Assembly (NCBI GenBank): GCA_049941595.1
Contig: JBNFNA010000006.1
Span: 24,111-88,110 of the forward strand
Direction: 5' to 3'
Source of the DNA: Pasteurella sp049941595
GTDB taxonomy: Bacteria > Pseudomonadota > Gammaproteobacteria > Enterobacterales > Pasteurellaceae
DNA: 64,000 bases
Made by a program: the position numbers and the translations under genes. The notes beneath the pieces are model-generated. The model ran no database searches. It was not told the DNA's origin and saw nothing but the letters and a program-made list of their open reading frames with translations. This document shows positions 1 through 8,325 of the stretch, piece after piece (the stretch's first letter is position 1; each line of letters starts with the position of its first letter).

Positions 1-291
1 GAATGTCATTTTGTGGTCCACGATGAACCAGAGGAGCACGTGGAAGAAACCGTCCCTTGTCCTGAATGTCAAAAAGGTGAATTGGTGGCGCGTCGTGGGC
101 GTCAAGGCAAAGTGTTTTATGGCTGTAATCGCTATCCTCAATGCAAATTTACTTTACCTAGCAAGCCATATTTAGTGGCTTGTCCTGCTTGCGAAAGCCC
201 AGTTTGTACATTGAAAAAAGAAACGGAAACTCACCGCACTTTTCAATGTGTGAACAAAAGCTGTCGCCATATTTTTGACTCGGAAATCTAA
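1..291 (+). CDS. Topoisomerase-type zinc-finger protein, C-terminal part (YrdD-like), cut by window edge
   Basis: The reading frame is open from base 1, so the true start lies upstream and the visible part is the C-terminal 96 or so residues. It shows two Cys4 zinc-ribbon units of the kind at the C-terminus of DNA topoisomerase I: CPEC...CNRYPQC and CPAC...CVNKSC. The first residues (ECHF) are probably the end of an earlier unit. In E. coli the homologue yrdD sits just upstream of tsaC and aroE, the same order as here. Its role is not well established; nucleic-acid binding is inferred from the fold. It ends 4 bases before the next start codon, so the genes are probably cotranscribed. Confidence 0.8.
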   Translation, partial: ECHFVVHDEPEEHVEETVPCPECQKGELVARRGRQGKVFYGCNRYPQCKFTLPSKPYLVACPACESPVCTLKKETETHRTFQCVNKSCRHIFDSEI

Positions 292-295
292 TTTA

Positions 296-847
296 ATGAA
301 TATTCAACAAATCGTCGCACAACTTAAACAAAATGAAGTAGTCGCTTACCCAACAGAGGCTGTATTTGGCTTGGGTTGCAATCCAAACAGCGAAAGTGCG
401 GTGCAAAAATTATTAATTTTGAAACAACGCCCAATCGAAAAAGGGCTGATTTTAGTCGCCCCAAACTTGGATTATTTATTGCCATTTATTGATACTTCAA
501 ACTTTGAAGATGCACACTGGCAACGCCTGCAAGGGCAATATGAGCGCCCAACCACTTGGGTAGTGCCAGCAAAAAGCACCACGCCGAAATTTTTAACCGG
601 ACAATTCGACAGCATTGCGGTGCGTTTATGTCAGCACGATGCGGTGAAGCAACTCTGTGAGCAAGCGGGCTTTGCGTTAACTTCAACCAGTGCCAATCTC
701 ACCACCTTGCCACCTTGTCGCACTGCGCAAGAAGTTCGAGCACAATTTGGTGAGGATTTTCCTGTGTTAGATTTACCCGTTGGCCGTGCGACGAATCCGT
801 CTGAAATTCGCGATCTTTTTACTAATCAACTGTTTAGACAAGGTTAA
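296..847 (+). CDS. tsaC: Threonylcarbamoyl-AMP synthase TsaC (YrdC/Sua5 family)
   Basis: TsaC makes L-threonylcarbamoyladenylate from threonine, bicarbonate and ATP, the first step of t6A formation at position 37 of ANN-decoding tRNAs. The 183-residue single-domain form matches bacterial TsaC; the longer Sua5 form is absent. Family features are the early PTEAVFGLGC segment, which binds nucleotide, and the LTSTSAN motif in the C-terminal half. The ATG at 296 (MNIQQIVAQL) is preferred over an upstream in-frame TTG at 275 that would overlap the preceding gene. An uptake signal lies inside the gene at 394-402. aroE begins 3 bases after the stop, so they form an operon. Confidence 0.95.
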   Translation: MNIQQIVAQLKQNEVVAYPTEAVFGLGCNPNSESAVQKLLILKQRPIEKGLILVAPNLDYLLPFIDTSNFEDAHWQRLQGQYERPTTWVVPAKSTTPKFLTGQFDSIAVRLCQHDAVKQLCEQAGFALTSTSANLTTLPPCRTAQEVRAQFGEDFPVLDLPVGRATNPSEIRDLFTNQLFRQG

Positions 848-850
848 AAT

Positions 851-1660
851 ATGGATAAATATGCGGTGTGGGGCAACCCAATTGCACAAAGTAAATCCCC
901 ACAAATTCACAAAATTTTTGCTGAGCAAACCCAACAGCAGATGGAATATGTGGCAATACTCGGTGATGAACAAGATTTTGAACAGCAATTGCGTGTCTTT
1001 TTTGATAAAGGCGCACAAGGTTGCAACATTACAGCACCCTTTAAAGAACGTGCTTTCCAGTTAGCAGATATTCACAGCGAACGTTGTTTAACTGCTGAAG
1101 CCTGTAACACCTTGAAAAAATTAGAAGACGGACGTTTATATGCCGATAATACCGATGGTGCAGGCTTAGTCAGCGATTTACAACGTTTAGGCTGGCTTAA
1201 ACCAGAACAAAGGATTTTGATTTTAGGGGCGGGCGGTGCAACAAAAGGCGTGTTATTGCCTTTATTACAAGCTAAGCAACATATTGTGTTAGCTAACCGC
1301 ACTTTGAGCAAAGCAGAAGATTTAGCGCAAAAATTTGCACGATATGGCAGTATTGAAGCCGTCGAATTAGCCAATATTCCCGTACAAAAATTTGATTTAA
1401 TCATCAATGCAACTTCTTCTGGCTTACACGGACAAACCGTCAACATCAACCCAGAAATTTTGCAAAAAGCTACCGCACTTTACGATATGCAATACGCTAA
1501 AGACACCGACACGCCATTCATTGCCCTCTGCAAACAATTGGCCAATCACAATGTGAGCGATGGCTTCGGTATGCTCGTCGCACAAGCCGCTCACGCCTTT
1601 GAATTATGGCGTGGTGTAATGCCAGAGTTTAAACGGTTATTAGAAGAAAAAGTGCTTTAA
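851..1660 (+). CDS. aroE: Shikimate dehydrogenase AroE
   Basis: This enzyme reduces 3-dehydroshikimate to shikimate with NADPH in the common aromatic pathway, in the cytoplasm. At 269 residues it has full length. The substrate-binding half holds the GNPIAQSKSPQIH segment and NITAPFKE with the catalytic lysine; NTDGAG follows near residue 100. The nucleotide-binding Rossmann motif GAGGATKG is at about 126-133, with ANRT after the next strand, the usual NADP-discriminating loop. The C-terminal DGFGMLVAQAAHAFELW helix is conserved. An uptake signal is at 1472-1480. It is the last gene of the zinc-finger/tsaC/aroE cluster and ends before a bidirectional hairpin. Confidence 0.97.
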   Translation: MDKYAVWGNPIAQSKSPQIHKIFAEQTQQQMEYVAILGDEQDFEQQLRVFFDKGAQGCNITAPFKERAFQLADIHSERCLTAEACNTLKKLEDGRLYADNTDGAGLVSDLQRLGWLKPEQRILILGAGGATKGVLLPLLQAKQHIVLANRTLSKAEDLAQKFARYGSIEAVELANIPVQKFDLIINATSSGLHGQTVNINPEILQKATALYDMQYAKDTDTPFIALCKQLANHNVSDGFGMLVAQAAHAFELWRGVMPEFKRLLEEKVL

Positions 1661-1773
1661 ATTAGCTAGTGAAATTAAGAGATTGATTTTGTCTTAAAGC
1701 AGAAATGAATATATTCACAATATGCGTACATCATCTGACCCCACCAAAGATAAATTTTTTGCATTATCTCTCA

Positions 1774-1813
1774 AAATAATGGGTTAAGGCCTCACGACTT
1801 TAACCCATTATTT
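1774..1813. terminator. Bidirectional hairpin between aroE and dppF
   Basis: A perfect 14-base stem (1774-1787 with 1800-1813, core ATGGGTTAA/TTAACCCAT) encloses a 12-base loop. It lies between the convergent aroE and dpp operons and can stop transcription from both sides, with A/T-rich flanks instead of one long T-run. The rest of the 177-base gap shows no gene. Confidence 0.8.
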
Positions 1814-1837
1814 ACCAACTAGTTCCTATAAAATGTT

Positions 1838-2824
1838 TTACTCTTCCACCATAAAGCAAGCAATTTTTGTGCCGTTGGCGTAAGTTTTTAGCTCAGGTTT
1901 GCTTTCACGACATTTGTCTGTCGCTTTATGACAACGTGCGTGGAAGGCGCAACCGGCGGGTGGGTTTAATGGGCTTGGTAACTCGCCCGTTAATTTAATC
2001 CGTTCACGGCGATGCTCTGCCTCTAAACGTGGCGTCGCAGAAAGTAATGCTTGAGTATAAGGGTGGCGTGGGTTGCCAAAAATGGCTTTGGTTTCCCCTT
2101 GTTCCACACAACGGCCTAAATACATCACCATCACTTCATCGGCAATATGTTCCACCACCGAAAGATCGTGCGAAATGAACACATAGGATAAGCCCATTTC
2201 ATCTTGTAAATCCATCATCAAGTTGAGCACTTGTGCACGTACGGATACGTCTAATGCAGACACCGGCTCATCAGCCACAACAATATCGGGGTGCAACATT
2301 AATCCACGTGCAATAGCGATACGTTGGCGTTGCCCACCTGAAAACATATGCGGATAACGGTCGTAGAATTCTGGTTTCAAGCCCACTTTTGCCATCATTT
2401 CTAAGACTTTCTCTTTGCGCTCTTTGGCGGAAAGATCCGTATTAATCAACAAAGGTTCTTCTAGGATCGTGCCGACTTTTTTACGTGGATTGAGTGACGC
2501 ATACGGATTTTGGAAAACAATTTGGATTTTCTTACGACGTAAACGTTGCGTTTCTTTGTCGTTCACCAAAAAGTTTTGGCCTTTATAGAACAAATCCCCT
2601 TCCGTTGGACATTCAATCATTGTGAGCATTCGCCCAAGCGTAGATTTGCCACAGCCCGACTCACCAACAATTGCTAAGGTTTTTCCACGTTCTAAAGTAA
2701 ATGAAACACCATCAACGGCTTTCACTAATCTGGTTGGTGCAAATAGCCCTTTTTTCACTGGATAATATTTTTTCAGTGCAATTGCATCAAGCAATGGGGG
2801 CTGCTTTTGTGTTGTTTCTGTCAT
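1838..2824 (-). CDS. dppF: Dipeptide/haem ABC transporter ATP-binding protein DppF
   Basis: This is one of two ATPase subunits powering import of dipeptides (and, in this family, haem or 5-aminolevulinate) through the DppBC channel at the inner membrane. It is 328 residues long, with Walker A GESGCGKST near residue 54, Q-loop IVFQNPYASLNPR, ABC signature FSGGQRQRIAIARGL and Walker B VVADEPVSALDVS. The C-terminal oligopeptide-transporter extension contains the CAFHARC...C cysteine cluster that can bind an Fe-S cluster in this family. Its start overlaps the dppD stop by one base. It is the last gene of dppABCDF. Confidence 0.95.
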   Translation of the reverse strand: MTETTQKQPPLLDAIALKKYYPVKKGLFAPTRLVKAVDGVSFTLERGKTLAIVGESGCGKSTLGRMLTMIECPTEGDLFYKGQNFLVNDKETQRLRRKKIQIVFQNPYASLNPRKKVGTILEEPLLINTDLSAKERKEKVLEMMAKVGLKPEFYDRYPHMFSGGQRQRIAIARGLMLHPDIVVADEPVSALDVSVRAQVLNLMMDLQDEMGLSYVFISHDLSVVEHIADEVMVMYLGRCVEQGETKAIFGNPRHPYTQALLSATPRLEAEHRRERIKLTGELPSPLNPPAGCAFHARCHKATDKCRESKPELKTYANGTKIACFMVEE

Positions 2825-3834
2825 TATTTTTCTCCCCCAAGCGTTGGAATAAAGGCACGATTTGGTTTACCACTAGCATCTAACGGCGTATGGCATTTCA
2901 CCTGACGACCTTCAACAATGTGAATTTCAGGCTCTTTCGTGCGACATAAATCTGTTGCATACGGGCAACGTGGATTTAATAAACAGCCTTGTGGGCGGTC
3001 ATACTTGCCCGGCACAACGCCTGGTAGCGATTGCAAACGTGATTTACCTTCTGCAAACTCCGGTAAAGCTTTCAATAACGCTTGAGTGTAAGGGTGCAAC
3101 GGTGCTTTGAAGATTTTCTCAGCTTGCCCTTCTTCCACCACTTGCCCTGCGTACATCACAATAATGCGATGGGCAGACTCTGCAACTAAAGCTAAGTCGT
3201 GCGTAATCAAAATCAACGCCATATTTTCTTTGCGTTGTAATTCTAATAATAAATCAATGATTTGCGCCTGAATGGTCACATCAAGTGCGGTGGTTGGTTC
3301 ATCAGCAATCAATAATTTTGGATTACAAGCAATCGCCATTGCGATCATCACTCGTTGGCTCATACCGCCGGATAACTGGTGCGGATACACCTCTAAACGT
3401 GATTGTGGATCAGGAATCCCCACCATTGTGAGCAATTCGATTGCACGTGCATAACGGCTGGCTTTTGTGCCACCTTGGTGTACTTTCAACGCTTCCATAA
3501 TTTGATAACCCACAGTGAAGCTTGGGTTCAAACTGGTCATCGCATCTTGGAAAATCATTGAAACATCTGCGCCCACAATTTTCTGTTTCGCTTTGGGGCT
3601 TAAACTCAGCAGGTCTGTACCGTTAAATTCCAAGGATTGTGCTTCCACACGTCCCGGATAATCAATCAAGCCCATAATCGCTAATGAACTCACCGATTTA
3701 CCTGAGCCAGACTCACCAACAATCCCTAATACTTCCCCTTCATTTACTGTATAACTAATACGATCCACTGCTTTAAAAGGGGCTTTTTTGTCACCAAAAT
3801 GGACTGACAATTGATTCACATTTAATAACGCCAT
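2824..3834 (-). CDS. dppD: Dipeptide/haem ABC transporter ATP-binding protein DppD
   Basis: The second ATPase of the Dpp importer pairs with DppF. It is 336 residues long, with Walker A GESGSGKS near 41, signature LSGGMSQRVMIAMAI and Walker B LLIADEPTTALDVT. The oligopeptide/dipeptide C-terminal domain carries a CLLNPRC...C cysteine cluster. Signature-motif wording (SGGMSQRV) is typical of the D-type subunit and separates it from DppF (SGGQRQRI). It starts 10 bases after the dppC stop and has an uptake signal at 3283-3291. Assignment to Dpp, not Opp or Sap, rests on the adjacent DppA and on similarity of all five genes to the Dpp set. Confidence 0.94.
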   Translation of the reverse strand: MALLNVNQLSVHFGDKKAPFKAVDRISYTVNEGEVLGIVGESGSGKSVSSLAIMGLIDYPGRVEAQSLEFNGTDLLSLSPKAKQKIVGADVSMIFQDAMTSLNPSFTVGYQIMEALKVHQGGTKASRYARAIELLTMVGIPDPQSRLEVYPHQLSGGMSQRVMIAMAIACNPKLLIADEPTTALDVTIQAQIIDLLLELQRKENMALILITHDLALVAESAHRIIVMYAGQVVEEGQAEKIFKAPLHPYTQALLKALPEFAEGKSRLQSLPGVVPGKYDRPQGCLLNPRCPYATDLCRTKEPEIHIVEGRQVKCHTPLDASGKPNRAFIPTLGGEK

Positions 3835-3843
3835 TTTCCCCTC

Positions 3844-4743
3844 CTATTGTTTTAATTTTGGATCAAGTGCATCACGTAAGCCATCACCCATCAGGTTGAA
3901 GGCAAGCACAAGGGAAAGAATAGCAAGGCCCGGAATGGTTACAAGCCAGTTTGCGGTTTGCATAAAGCCACGAGATTCCGCTAACATCGTGCCAAGCTCA
4001 GGCGTTGGCGGTTGCGCACCAATACCTAAGAAGCCAAGTGCGGCAAGTTCTAAAATCGCATTGGAAATCCCCATCGTCATTTGCACGATAAGGGGCGCTA
4101 AACAGTTAGGTAAAATCACGATAAACATTAAACGCAACACACCTGCACCCGCCACTCGAGAGGCGATCACATAATCACGATTTTTCTCACTTAACACAGA
4201 AGCACGCGTTAAACGCACATAGCTAGGAATGGAAACCACTGCAATAGCAATCGCCGCATTCATTAAGGAAGGTCCAAGAATGGTCACCACACCAATGGTC
4301 AACAATAAACTTGGAATGGCAAGCATAATATCCACAAAGCGCATAATGATGGTATCCACCATACCGCCATAATAGCCAGCTAATAAACCTAAAATCACAC
4401 CCACCACGCAAGACAATACGACGATAACTAAACCGATAAAGACCGATAATCTCGCACCATAAATAATTCGTGAAAGAATGTCACGCCCGATATCATCTGT
4501 ACCCAATAAATACGCACTGTCACCGCCCTCAAACCAAGCAGGTGGCAATAATAATGCGTTACGGTTTTGTTCAATTGGGTCAAAAGGGGCAATGAAACTT
4601 GCGAAAACACTCGCAAAAAAGACAATTGCAATAAATGTTAAACCAATCACCGCACCTCTATTTTGGCAGAAATAATGCCAAAACTCTTGTAATGGGGTCT
4701 TCGGTGTTGGGGAAGCTACTTCTGTAGTTACAGACATACTCAC
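3844..4743 (-). CDS. dppC: Dipeptide/haem ABC transporter permease DppC
   Basis: An inner-membrane permease of 299 residues that forms the transport channel with DppB. A hydrophobic N-terminal segment (about 33-55) is followed by the family's N-terminal cytoplasmic/periplasmic stretch with LLGTDDIGRDILSRIIYGAR. Five further hydrophobic segments follow. The EAA coupling loop (VIASRVAGAGVLRLMFIVILPNC) contacts the ATPases. Seventy bases separate it from dppB upstream, including an uptake signal at 4804-4812. It belongs to the minus-strand dppABCDF operon. Confidence 0.94.
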   Translation of the reverse strand: MSMSVTTEVASPTPKTPLQEFWHYFCQNRGAVIGLTFIAIVFFASVFASFIAPFDPIEQNRNALLLPPAWFEGGDSAYLLGTDDIGRDILSRIIYGARLSVFIGLVIVVLSCVVGVILGLLAGYYGGMVDTIIMRFVDIMLAIPSLLLTIGVVTILGPSLMNAAIAIAVVSIPSYVRLTRASVLSEKNRDYVIASRVAGAGVLRLMFIVILPNCLAPLIVQMTMGISNAILELAALGFLGIGAQPPTPELGTMLAESRGFMQTANWLVTIPGLAILSLVLAFNLMGDGLRDALDPKLKQ

Positions 4744-4812
4744 TCCAGATAAACGTTATTCAAAGATGAGCAAAACAATGCTCATAAAATTCGATAAAAA
4801 TTGACCGCACTT

Positions 4813-5817
4813 TTAGGTATGGCGGATTCTTGGGTTCACAATGCCGTAGATCAAATCCACTGTTAAGTTCACTAAAATAATCAGCGTTGCAATAATTAAA
4901 ACAGAGCCTTGTAATACAGGATAATCACGCGAATTAATTGCATCGATCACCCATTTGCCAATCCCCGGCCAAGAGAAAATATTTTCGGTTAATACCGCAC
5001 CTGACAATAACTGCCCAATAATCAAACCAACCACAGTGACAACGGGAATTAAGGCATTACGTAATGCGTGAATCATCACCACGCGCGTGGTATTTAAGCC
5101 CTTAGCTTTCGCAGTGCGAATATAATCTTCACCCAGCACTTCTAACATTGAAGAACGCGTCATACGAGTGATGATTGCTAATGGAATCGTGCCTAACACA
5201 ATGGAAGGTAAAACCAAAGATTTAATTGCCGCAATAAATGCCCCCGGTTCATCTGAACGCCAAGTATCAATTAGCATAAAACCGGTATCGGTTTCGATCC
5301 AATATTCTGCGGGTAAACGCCCTGATGCCGGCAAGCCTAACGGCGCAGACAAATAAAGAATAAGGATTAACCCCCACCAGAAAATTGGCATTGAGTAGCC
5401 TGTCAGTGAGAGAGAAGTCACCGTATGCGAAATCCACGAGTCTTTTTTCACCGCAGCAATCACGCCTAAAATGATGCCGAAAACTAACGACCAAGATAAC
5501 GCAAAAAAAGCCAATTCAACTGTCGCTGGAAATAGGGTGAAAAATTCTTTTAAGACCGGCTCATTGTTACGGAAAGAGTTGCCAAGATCCCCTTGCAGTA
5601 CGCCTTTAATATAATTGAAGTATTGTTCTGGCAACGGCTTATCTAGCCCAAGTTGCGCCATCATTTGGGCGTGAATTTCAGGCGATAATCCACGTTCCCC
5701 CATACGAATCTCAATTGGATCGCCAGGTATTAAATGCACTAAAGCAAAAGTAATTAAAGTGATCGCAAAAAAAGTCGGAATCACCATTAAAATGCGTTTT
5801 AAAATAAACTGAAACAT
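4813..5817 (-). CDS. dppB: Dipeptide/haem ABC transporter permease DppB
   Basis: A permease of 334 residues in the oligopeptide permease B family. The start MFQFILKRILMVIPTFFAITLITF is the standard first membrane helix. The family signature VHLIPGDPIEIRMGERGLS follows, then five more hydrophobic segments and an EAA loop (YIRTAKAKGLNTTRVVMIHALRNALIP). With DppC it forms the inner-membrane pore. It is separated from dppA by 124 bases holding a strong hairpin, so its expression is probably lower than that of the binding protein. Confidence 0.94.
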   Translation of the reverse strand: MFQFILKRILMVIPTFFAITLITFALVHLIPGDPIEIRMGERGLSPEIHAQMMAQLGLDKPLPEQYFNYIKGVLQGDLGNSFRNNEPVLKEFFTLFPATVELAFFALSWSLVFGIILGVIAAVKKDSWISHTVTSLSLTGYSMPIFWWGLILILYLSAPLGLPASGRLPAEYWIETDTGFMLIDTWRSDEPGAFIAAIKSLVLPSIVLGTIPLAIITRMTRSSMLEVLGEDYIRTAKAKGLNTTRVVMIHALRNALIPVVTVVGLIIGQLLSGAVLTENIFSWPGIGKWVIDAINSRDYPVLQGSVLIIATLIILVNLTVDLIYGIVNPRIRHT

Positions 5818-5885
5818 AATGAATCTCTATTTCTGTTTTGTATTATTCTATATGACAATCAATAGAGCAAAAAAAGAACTAATAA

Positions 5886-5916
5886 ACGAATCTACACATC
5901 CACTGTGTAGATTCGT
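5886..5916 (-). terminator. Intercistronic hairpin between dppA and dppB
   Basis: A perfect 13-base stem (5886-5898 with 5904-5916) has a 5-base loop. On the minus strand it is followed by a T-rich stretch ending in seven Ts at about 5870-5876. It sits just after the dppA stop and probably ends or 3'-protects most dppA transcripts while some read through into dppBCDF. The rest of the 124-base gap holds the dppB ribosome-binding region. Confidence 0.8.
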
Positions 5917-5941
5917 TCTATGTTATTTTCAAGATTTGCTG

Positions 5942-7537
5942 TTATTTAGCTAAATCCACACCATAGAAATTGTGAAGACCAAATGGATTGATCACATAGC
6001 CTTTTACTTCCTTACGAACAGGGAAGTAAGTGACAGAGTGTGCAATGGTGATCCAAGGTGCTTGCTCTTTAAATACGACTTGTGCATCTTTATATAACTT
6101 CACACGTTCTTCGTGATCGGTAACTTGCGATGCTTTTGCCACTAATTTTTCAAATGGCTCATAGCAGAAATTCGCATAGTTCGAACCTTGTTGAACCGCA
6201 TTACAGCTTAATAATGTATTTAAGAAGTTATCAGGGTCACCGTTGTCGCCTGTCCAGCCCATCATACCAGTTAAATGGTCACCTGCACGCATACGTTTTA
6301 AGTATTCACCCCATTCGTAGCTCACGATTTTCGCTTTCACGCCCACTTTTTCCCAGTCTGCTTGGATAAGCTCTGCCATACGGCGTGCATTCGGGTTGTA
6401 CGGACGAGATACTGGCATTGCCCATAAATCCGTTTCAAAACCATTTTCAAAGCCAGCCTCTTTTAACAATGCTTTCGCTTTTTCTGGGCTGTATTCGTAG
6501 TCTTTTACATCATCATTGTAAGACCACATTGTTGGTGGGATTGGATTTTTCGCCACACTACCAGAACCTTGATACACAGAATCAATAATCGCTTGTTTAT
6601 TGACTGCGTGGCTTAATGCTTGGCGTACTTTCACATTATCAAACGGTGCTTTTTGCACGTTGAAGTTTAAGTAACCCACATTTAAGCCCGGTTTGGTTAA
6701 TAAAGTCACATTACTGTCTTCTTTTAATTTTGCGATATCTGCAGGGTTTGGATATGGCATTGCGTGACATTCACCTTTCGCTAATTTTGCATAACGTACT
6801 GATGCATCAGGCGTAATTGAGAACACTAAGCGGTCAATTTTTGCCTTACCTTGCCAGTAGTTTTCAAAAGCTTTAAAACGCACTGCGGAGTCTTTTTGAT
6901 AAGACACAAACTCAAATGGACCCGTACCGATCGGGTTGCTGTCAAATTTGTCTTGAGTTTTCGCTTGTAACATTTTGTCTGCATATTCTGCCGACTGAAT
7001 AGAAGCAAAGTCCATTGCGATGTTCGCAAGGAATGGTGCGTTTGGCACTTTTAATGTGAATTTCACAGTATAATCATCAATTTTCTCAACATTTTCGATG
7101 ATGTTTTGCATATCCATACCAGTGAAGTACTCATAAGTTCCACCAGAAACTTTGTTGTATGGGTGGTTTGGATCTGATTGACGTTTAAATGAGAAAATTA
7201 CGTCATCTGCGTTGAGATCACGAGTTGGTTTAAAGAATTTATTACTATGAAACTTCACGCCTTTACGAAGATAAAACGTATAGGTTTTACCATCTTCAGA
7301 AATTTCCCATTTTTCCGCTAGTCCTGGCACCACATTTGTCGAACCGGCTTCAAAGCTGGTTAAGCGATCAAACATTGGTTGACCTGATGCATCAATGGTC
7401 GCACCATCTGTCCCCAAAGCAGGGTTTAAATAAGAAGGCGAGGCTTCTGAACAGAAAACAAACGTTTTTGGTGCAGCTAATGCTGAACCAGAAATTAAAG
7501 CTAAAGAAATTAGCGACAGTTTCGTAAGTAATTTCAT
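5942..7537 (-). CDS. dppA: Periplasmic dipeptide/haem-binding protein DppA (HbpA-related)
   Basis: A solute-binding protein of the SBP_bac_5 family, 531 residues long, that delivers dipeptides and possibly haem to DppBCDF. A Sec signal peptide (MKLLTKLSLISLALISGSALA) is followed directly by APKTFVFCSEAS. No lipobox cysteine is present, unlike the HbpA lipoprotein of H. influenzae. The two cysteine pairs of E. coli DppA appear to be conserved: FVFCSEAS with GECHAMP, and LLSCNAV with NFCYEPF. Ligand-pocket landmarks such as GWTGDNGDPDNF are present. It is first in the operon, has its own leader with a GcvB-type motif, and ends at a strong hairpin. Haem use is inference from relatives. Confidence 0.93.
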   Translation of the reverse strand: MKLLTKLSLISLALISGSALAAPKTFVFCSEASPSYLNPALGTDGATIDASGQPMFDRLTSFEAGSTNVVPGLAEKWEISEDGKTYTFYLRKGVKFHSNKFFKPTRDLNADDVIFSFKRQSDPNHPYNKVSGGTYEYFTGMDMQNIIENVEKIDDYTVKFTLKVPNAPFLANIAMDFASIQSAEYADKMLQAKTQDKFDSNPIGTGPFEFVSYQKDSAVRFKAFENYWQGKAKIDRLVFSITPDASVRYAKLAKGECHAMPYPNPADIAKLKEDSNVTLLTKPGLNVGYLNFNVQKAPFDNVKVRQALSHAVNKQAIIDSVYQGSGSVAKNPIPPTMWSYNDDVKDYEYSPEKAKALLKEAGFENGFETDLWAMPVSRPYNPNARRMAELIQADWEKVGVKAKIVSYEWGEYLKRMRAGDHLTGMMGWTGDNGDPDNFLNTLLSCNAVQQGSNYANFCYEPFEKLVAKASQVTDHEERVKLYKDAQVVFKEQAPWITIAHSVTYFPVRKEVKGYVINPFGLHNFYGVDLAK

Positions 7538-7818
7538 AGTTTTTCTCCAAGAGGATGTTGTGTGAAAAGAGATGCCGAATGGCTGTTTTATTATGTTTTT
7601 TTTGAATATGTCAATTTTTTAAACAAAATTCAATATCCTTGCTTAAAATTTGTGAAAAAAATGTTAAAAAGGTCGCAAAAAAGTGGATTTTTTGATAAAT
7701 CCGGACGAAAAGAAAGGCTAAAAAAGGAAAATTTGGCGAAAGAAAAAACAAATCGAGTAGAAAAAATATTAAAAATAGAAAAGTAGTGCCGAATAACTAA
7801 ACAAAATAGGAAAACAAC
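7538..7818. other. dppA promoter region and gene-free AT-rich stretch
   Basis: This lies between the divergent sides of dppA and the ridA terminator. The dppA leader and promoter must be here. From about 7645 to 7790 the plus strand is very purine- and A-rich. An open frame of 74 codons (7562-7786) and an overlapping minus-strand frame (7630-7866) exist, but both have low-complexity composition (Lys/Glu-rich or Phe/Leu/Ser-rich) and no recognised domain. I see no convincing gene. Confidence 0.5.
7555..7564 (-). promoter_or_regulatory. GcvB-type sRNA pairing motif in dppA leader
   Basis: Read on the minus strand this is CACACAACAT, 17 bases before the dppA start and just upstream of its ribosome-binding site (GGAG). 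It matches 9 of 10 bases of the AACACAACAT motif reported for GcvB targets in Pasteurella multocida, as I recall it. dppA is a classical GcvB target in enteric bacteria. No gcvB gene is in the window. Confidence 0.5.
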
Positions 7819-7844
7819 AAGGGCAAGCACCTCCGCTTGCCCTT
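7819..7844 (-). terminator. Terminator of ridA
   Basis: A perfect 10-base stem (7819-7828 with 7835-7844, GC-rich core GGGCAAGC) has a 6-base loop. On the minus strand it is followed by TTGTTGTTTT. It lies 33 bases after the ridA stop. Confidence 0.88.
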
Positions 7845-7876
7845 CTAATTTTGATGTATCAATCAACGAAACTCAA

Positions 7877-8266
7877 CTAGCCACGCACTGCGATAGCTTC
7901 AATTTCAATGCCAACATCTTTTGGTAAACGAGCGACTTCCACACAAGAACGCGCAGGGAAATTTGGATGATTGTTTTCTTTGAAGAAACGCTCATACTCT
8001 GCGTTCACTGCGGCAAAGTCATTCAAGTCTTTCACAAACACCGTGGTTTTCACAATGTTTGCCACGCTTAAACCTGCTTGTTCCACAATCGCTTTCACGT
8101 TTTCTAATGATTGACGTGCTTGTGCCACGATATCCGCAGGCACTTCACCTGTTTTTGGATTCACTGGAATTTGGCCTGAAGTCAACACCATATTACCTAA
8201 ATCTACCGCTTGAACATAAGGGCCAATTGCTGCTGGTGCATTGTCAGTATGAATCACTTTAGTCAT
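7877..8266 (-). CDS. ridA: Reactive intermediate/imine deaminase RidA
   Basis: RidA hydrolyses reactive enamine/imine intermediates released by PLP enzymes such as threonine dehydratase, which protects other PLP enzymes. It is a cytoplasmic trimer. The 129-residue length is typical of the YjgF/YER057c/UK114 family. Hallmarks are GPYVQAV, LTSGQIPVNPKTGE, the NVKAIVEQAG helix, and the C-terminal RSCVEVARLPKDVGIEIEAIAV, whose Arg binds the substrate carboxylate. It is flanked by its own terminator and by a 59-base gap from the gene upstream, so it is probably monocistronic. Confidence 0.95.
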   Translation of the reverse strand: MTKVIHTDNAPAAIGPYVQAVDLGNMVLTSGQIPVNPKTGEVPADIVAQARQSLENVKAIVEQAGLSVANIVKTTVFVKDLNDFAAVNAEYERFFKENNHPNFPARSCVEVARLPKDVGIEIEAIAVRG

Positions 8267-8325
8267 TTTTATCTCCTTTTATATGATTAAAAAAGTGCTT
8301 TTATTGTACGCTCTTCAACAAAAAT

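Noticed and set aside
773..1449. Several minus-strand frames inside tsaC and aroE
   Set aside because: They lie wholly within well-supported genes in other frames and have no recognisable domain.
7562..7786. 74-codon plus-strand frame upstream of dppA
   Set aside because: Low-complexity Lys/Glu-rich product from purine-rich DNA, start inside the dppA leader, no domain and an equally long frame on the other strand.
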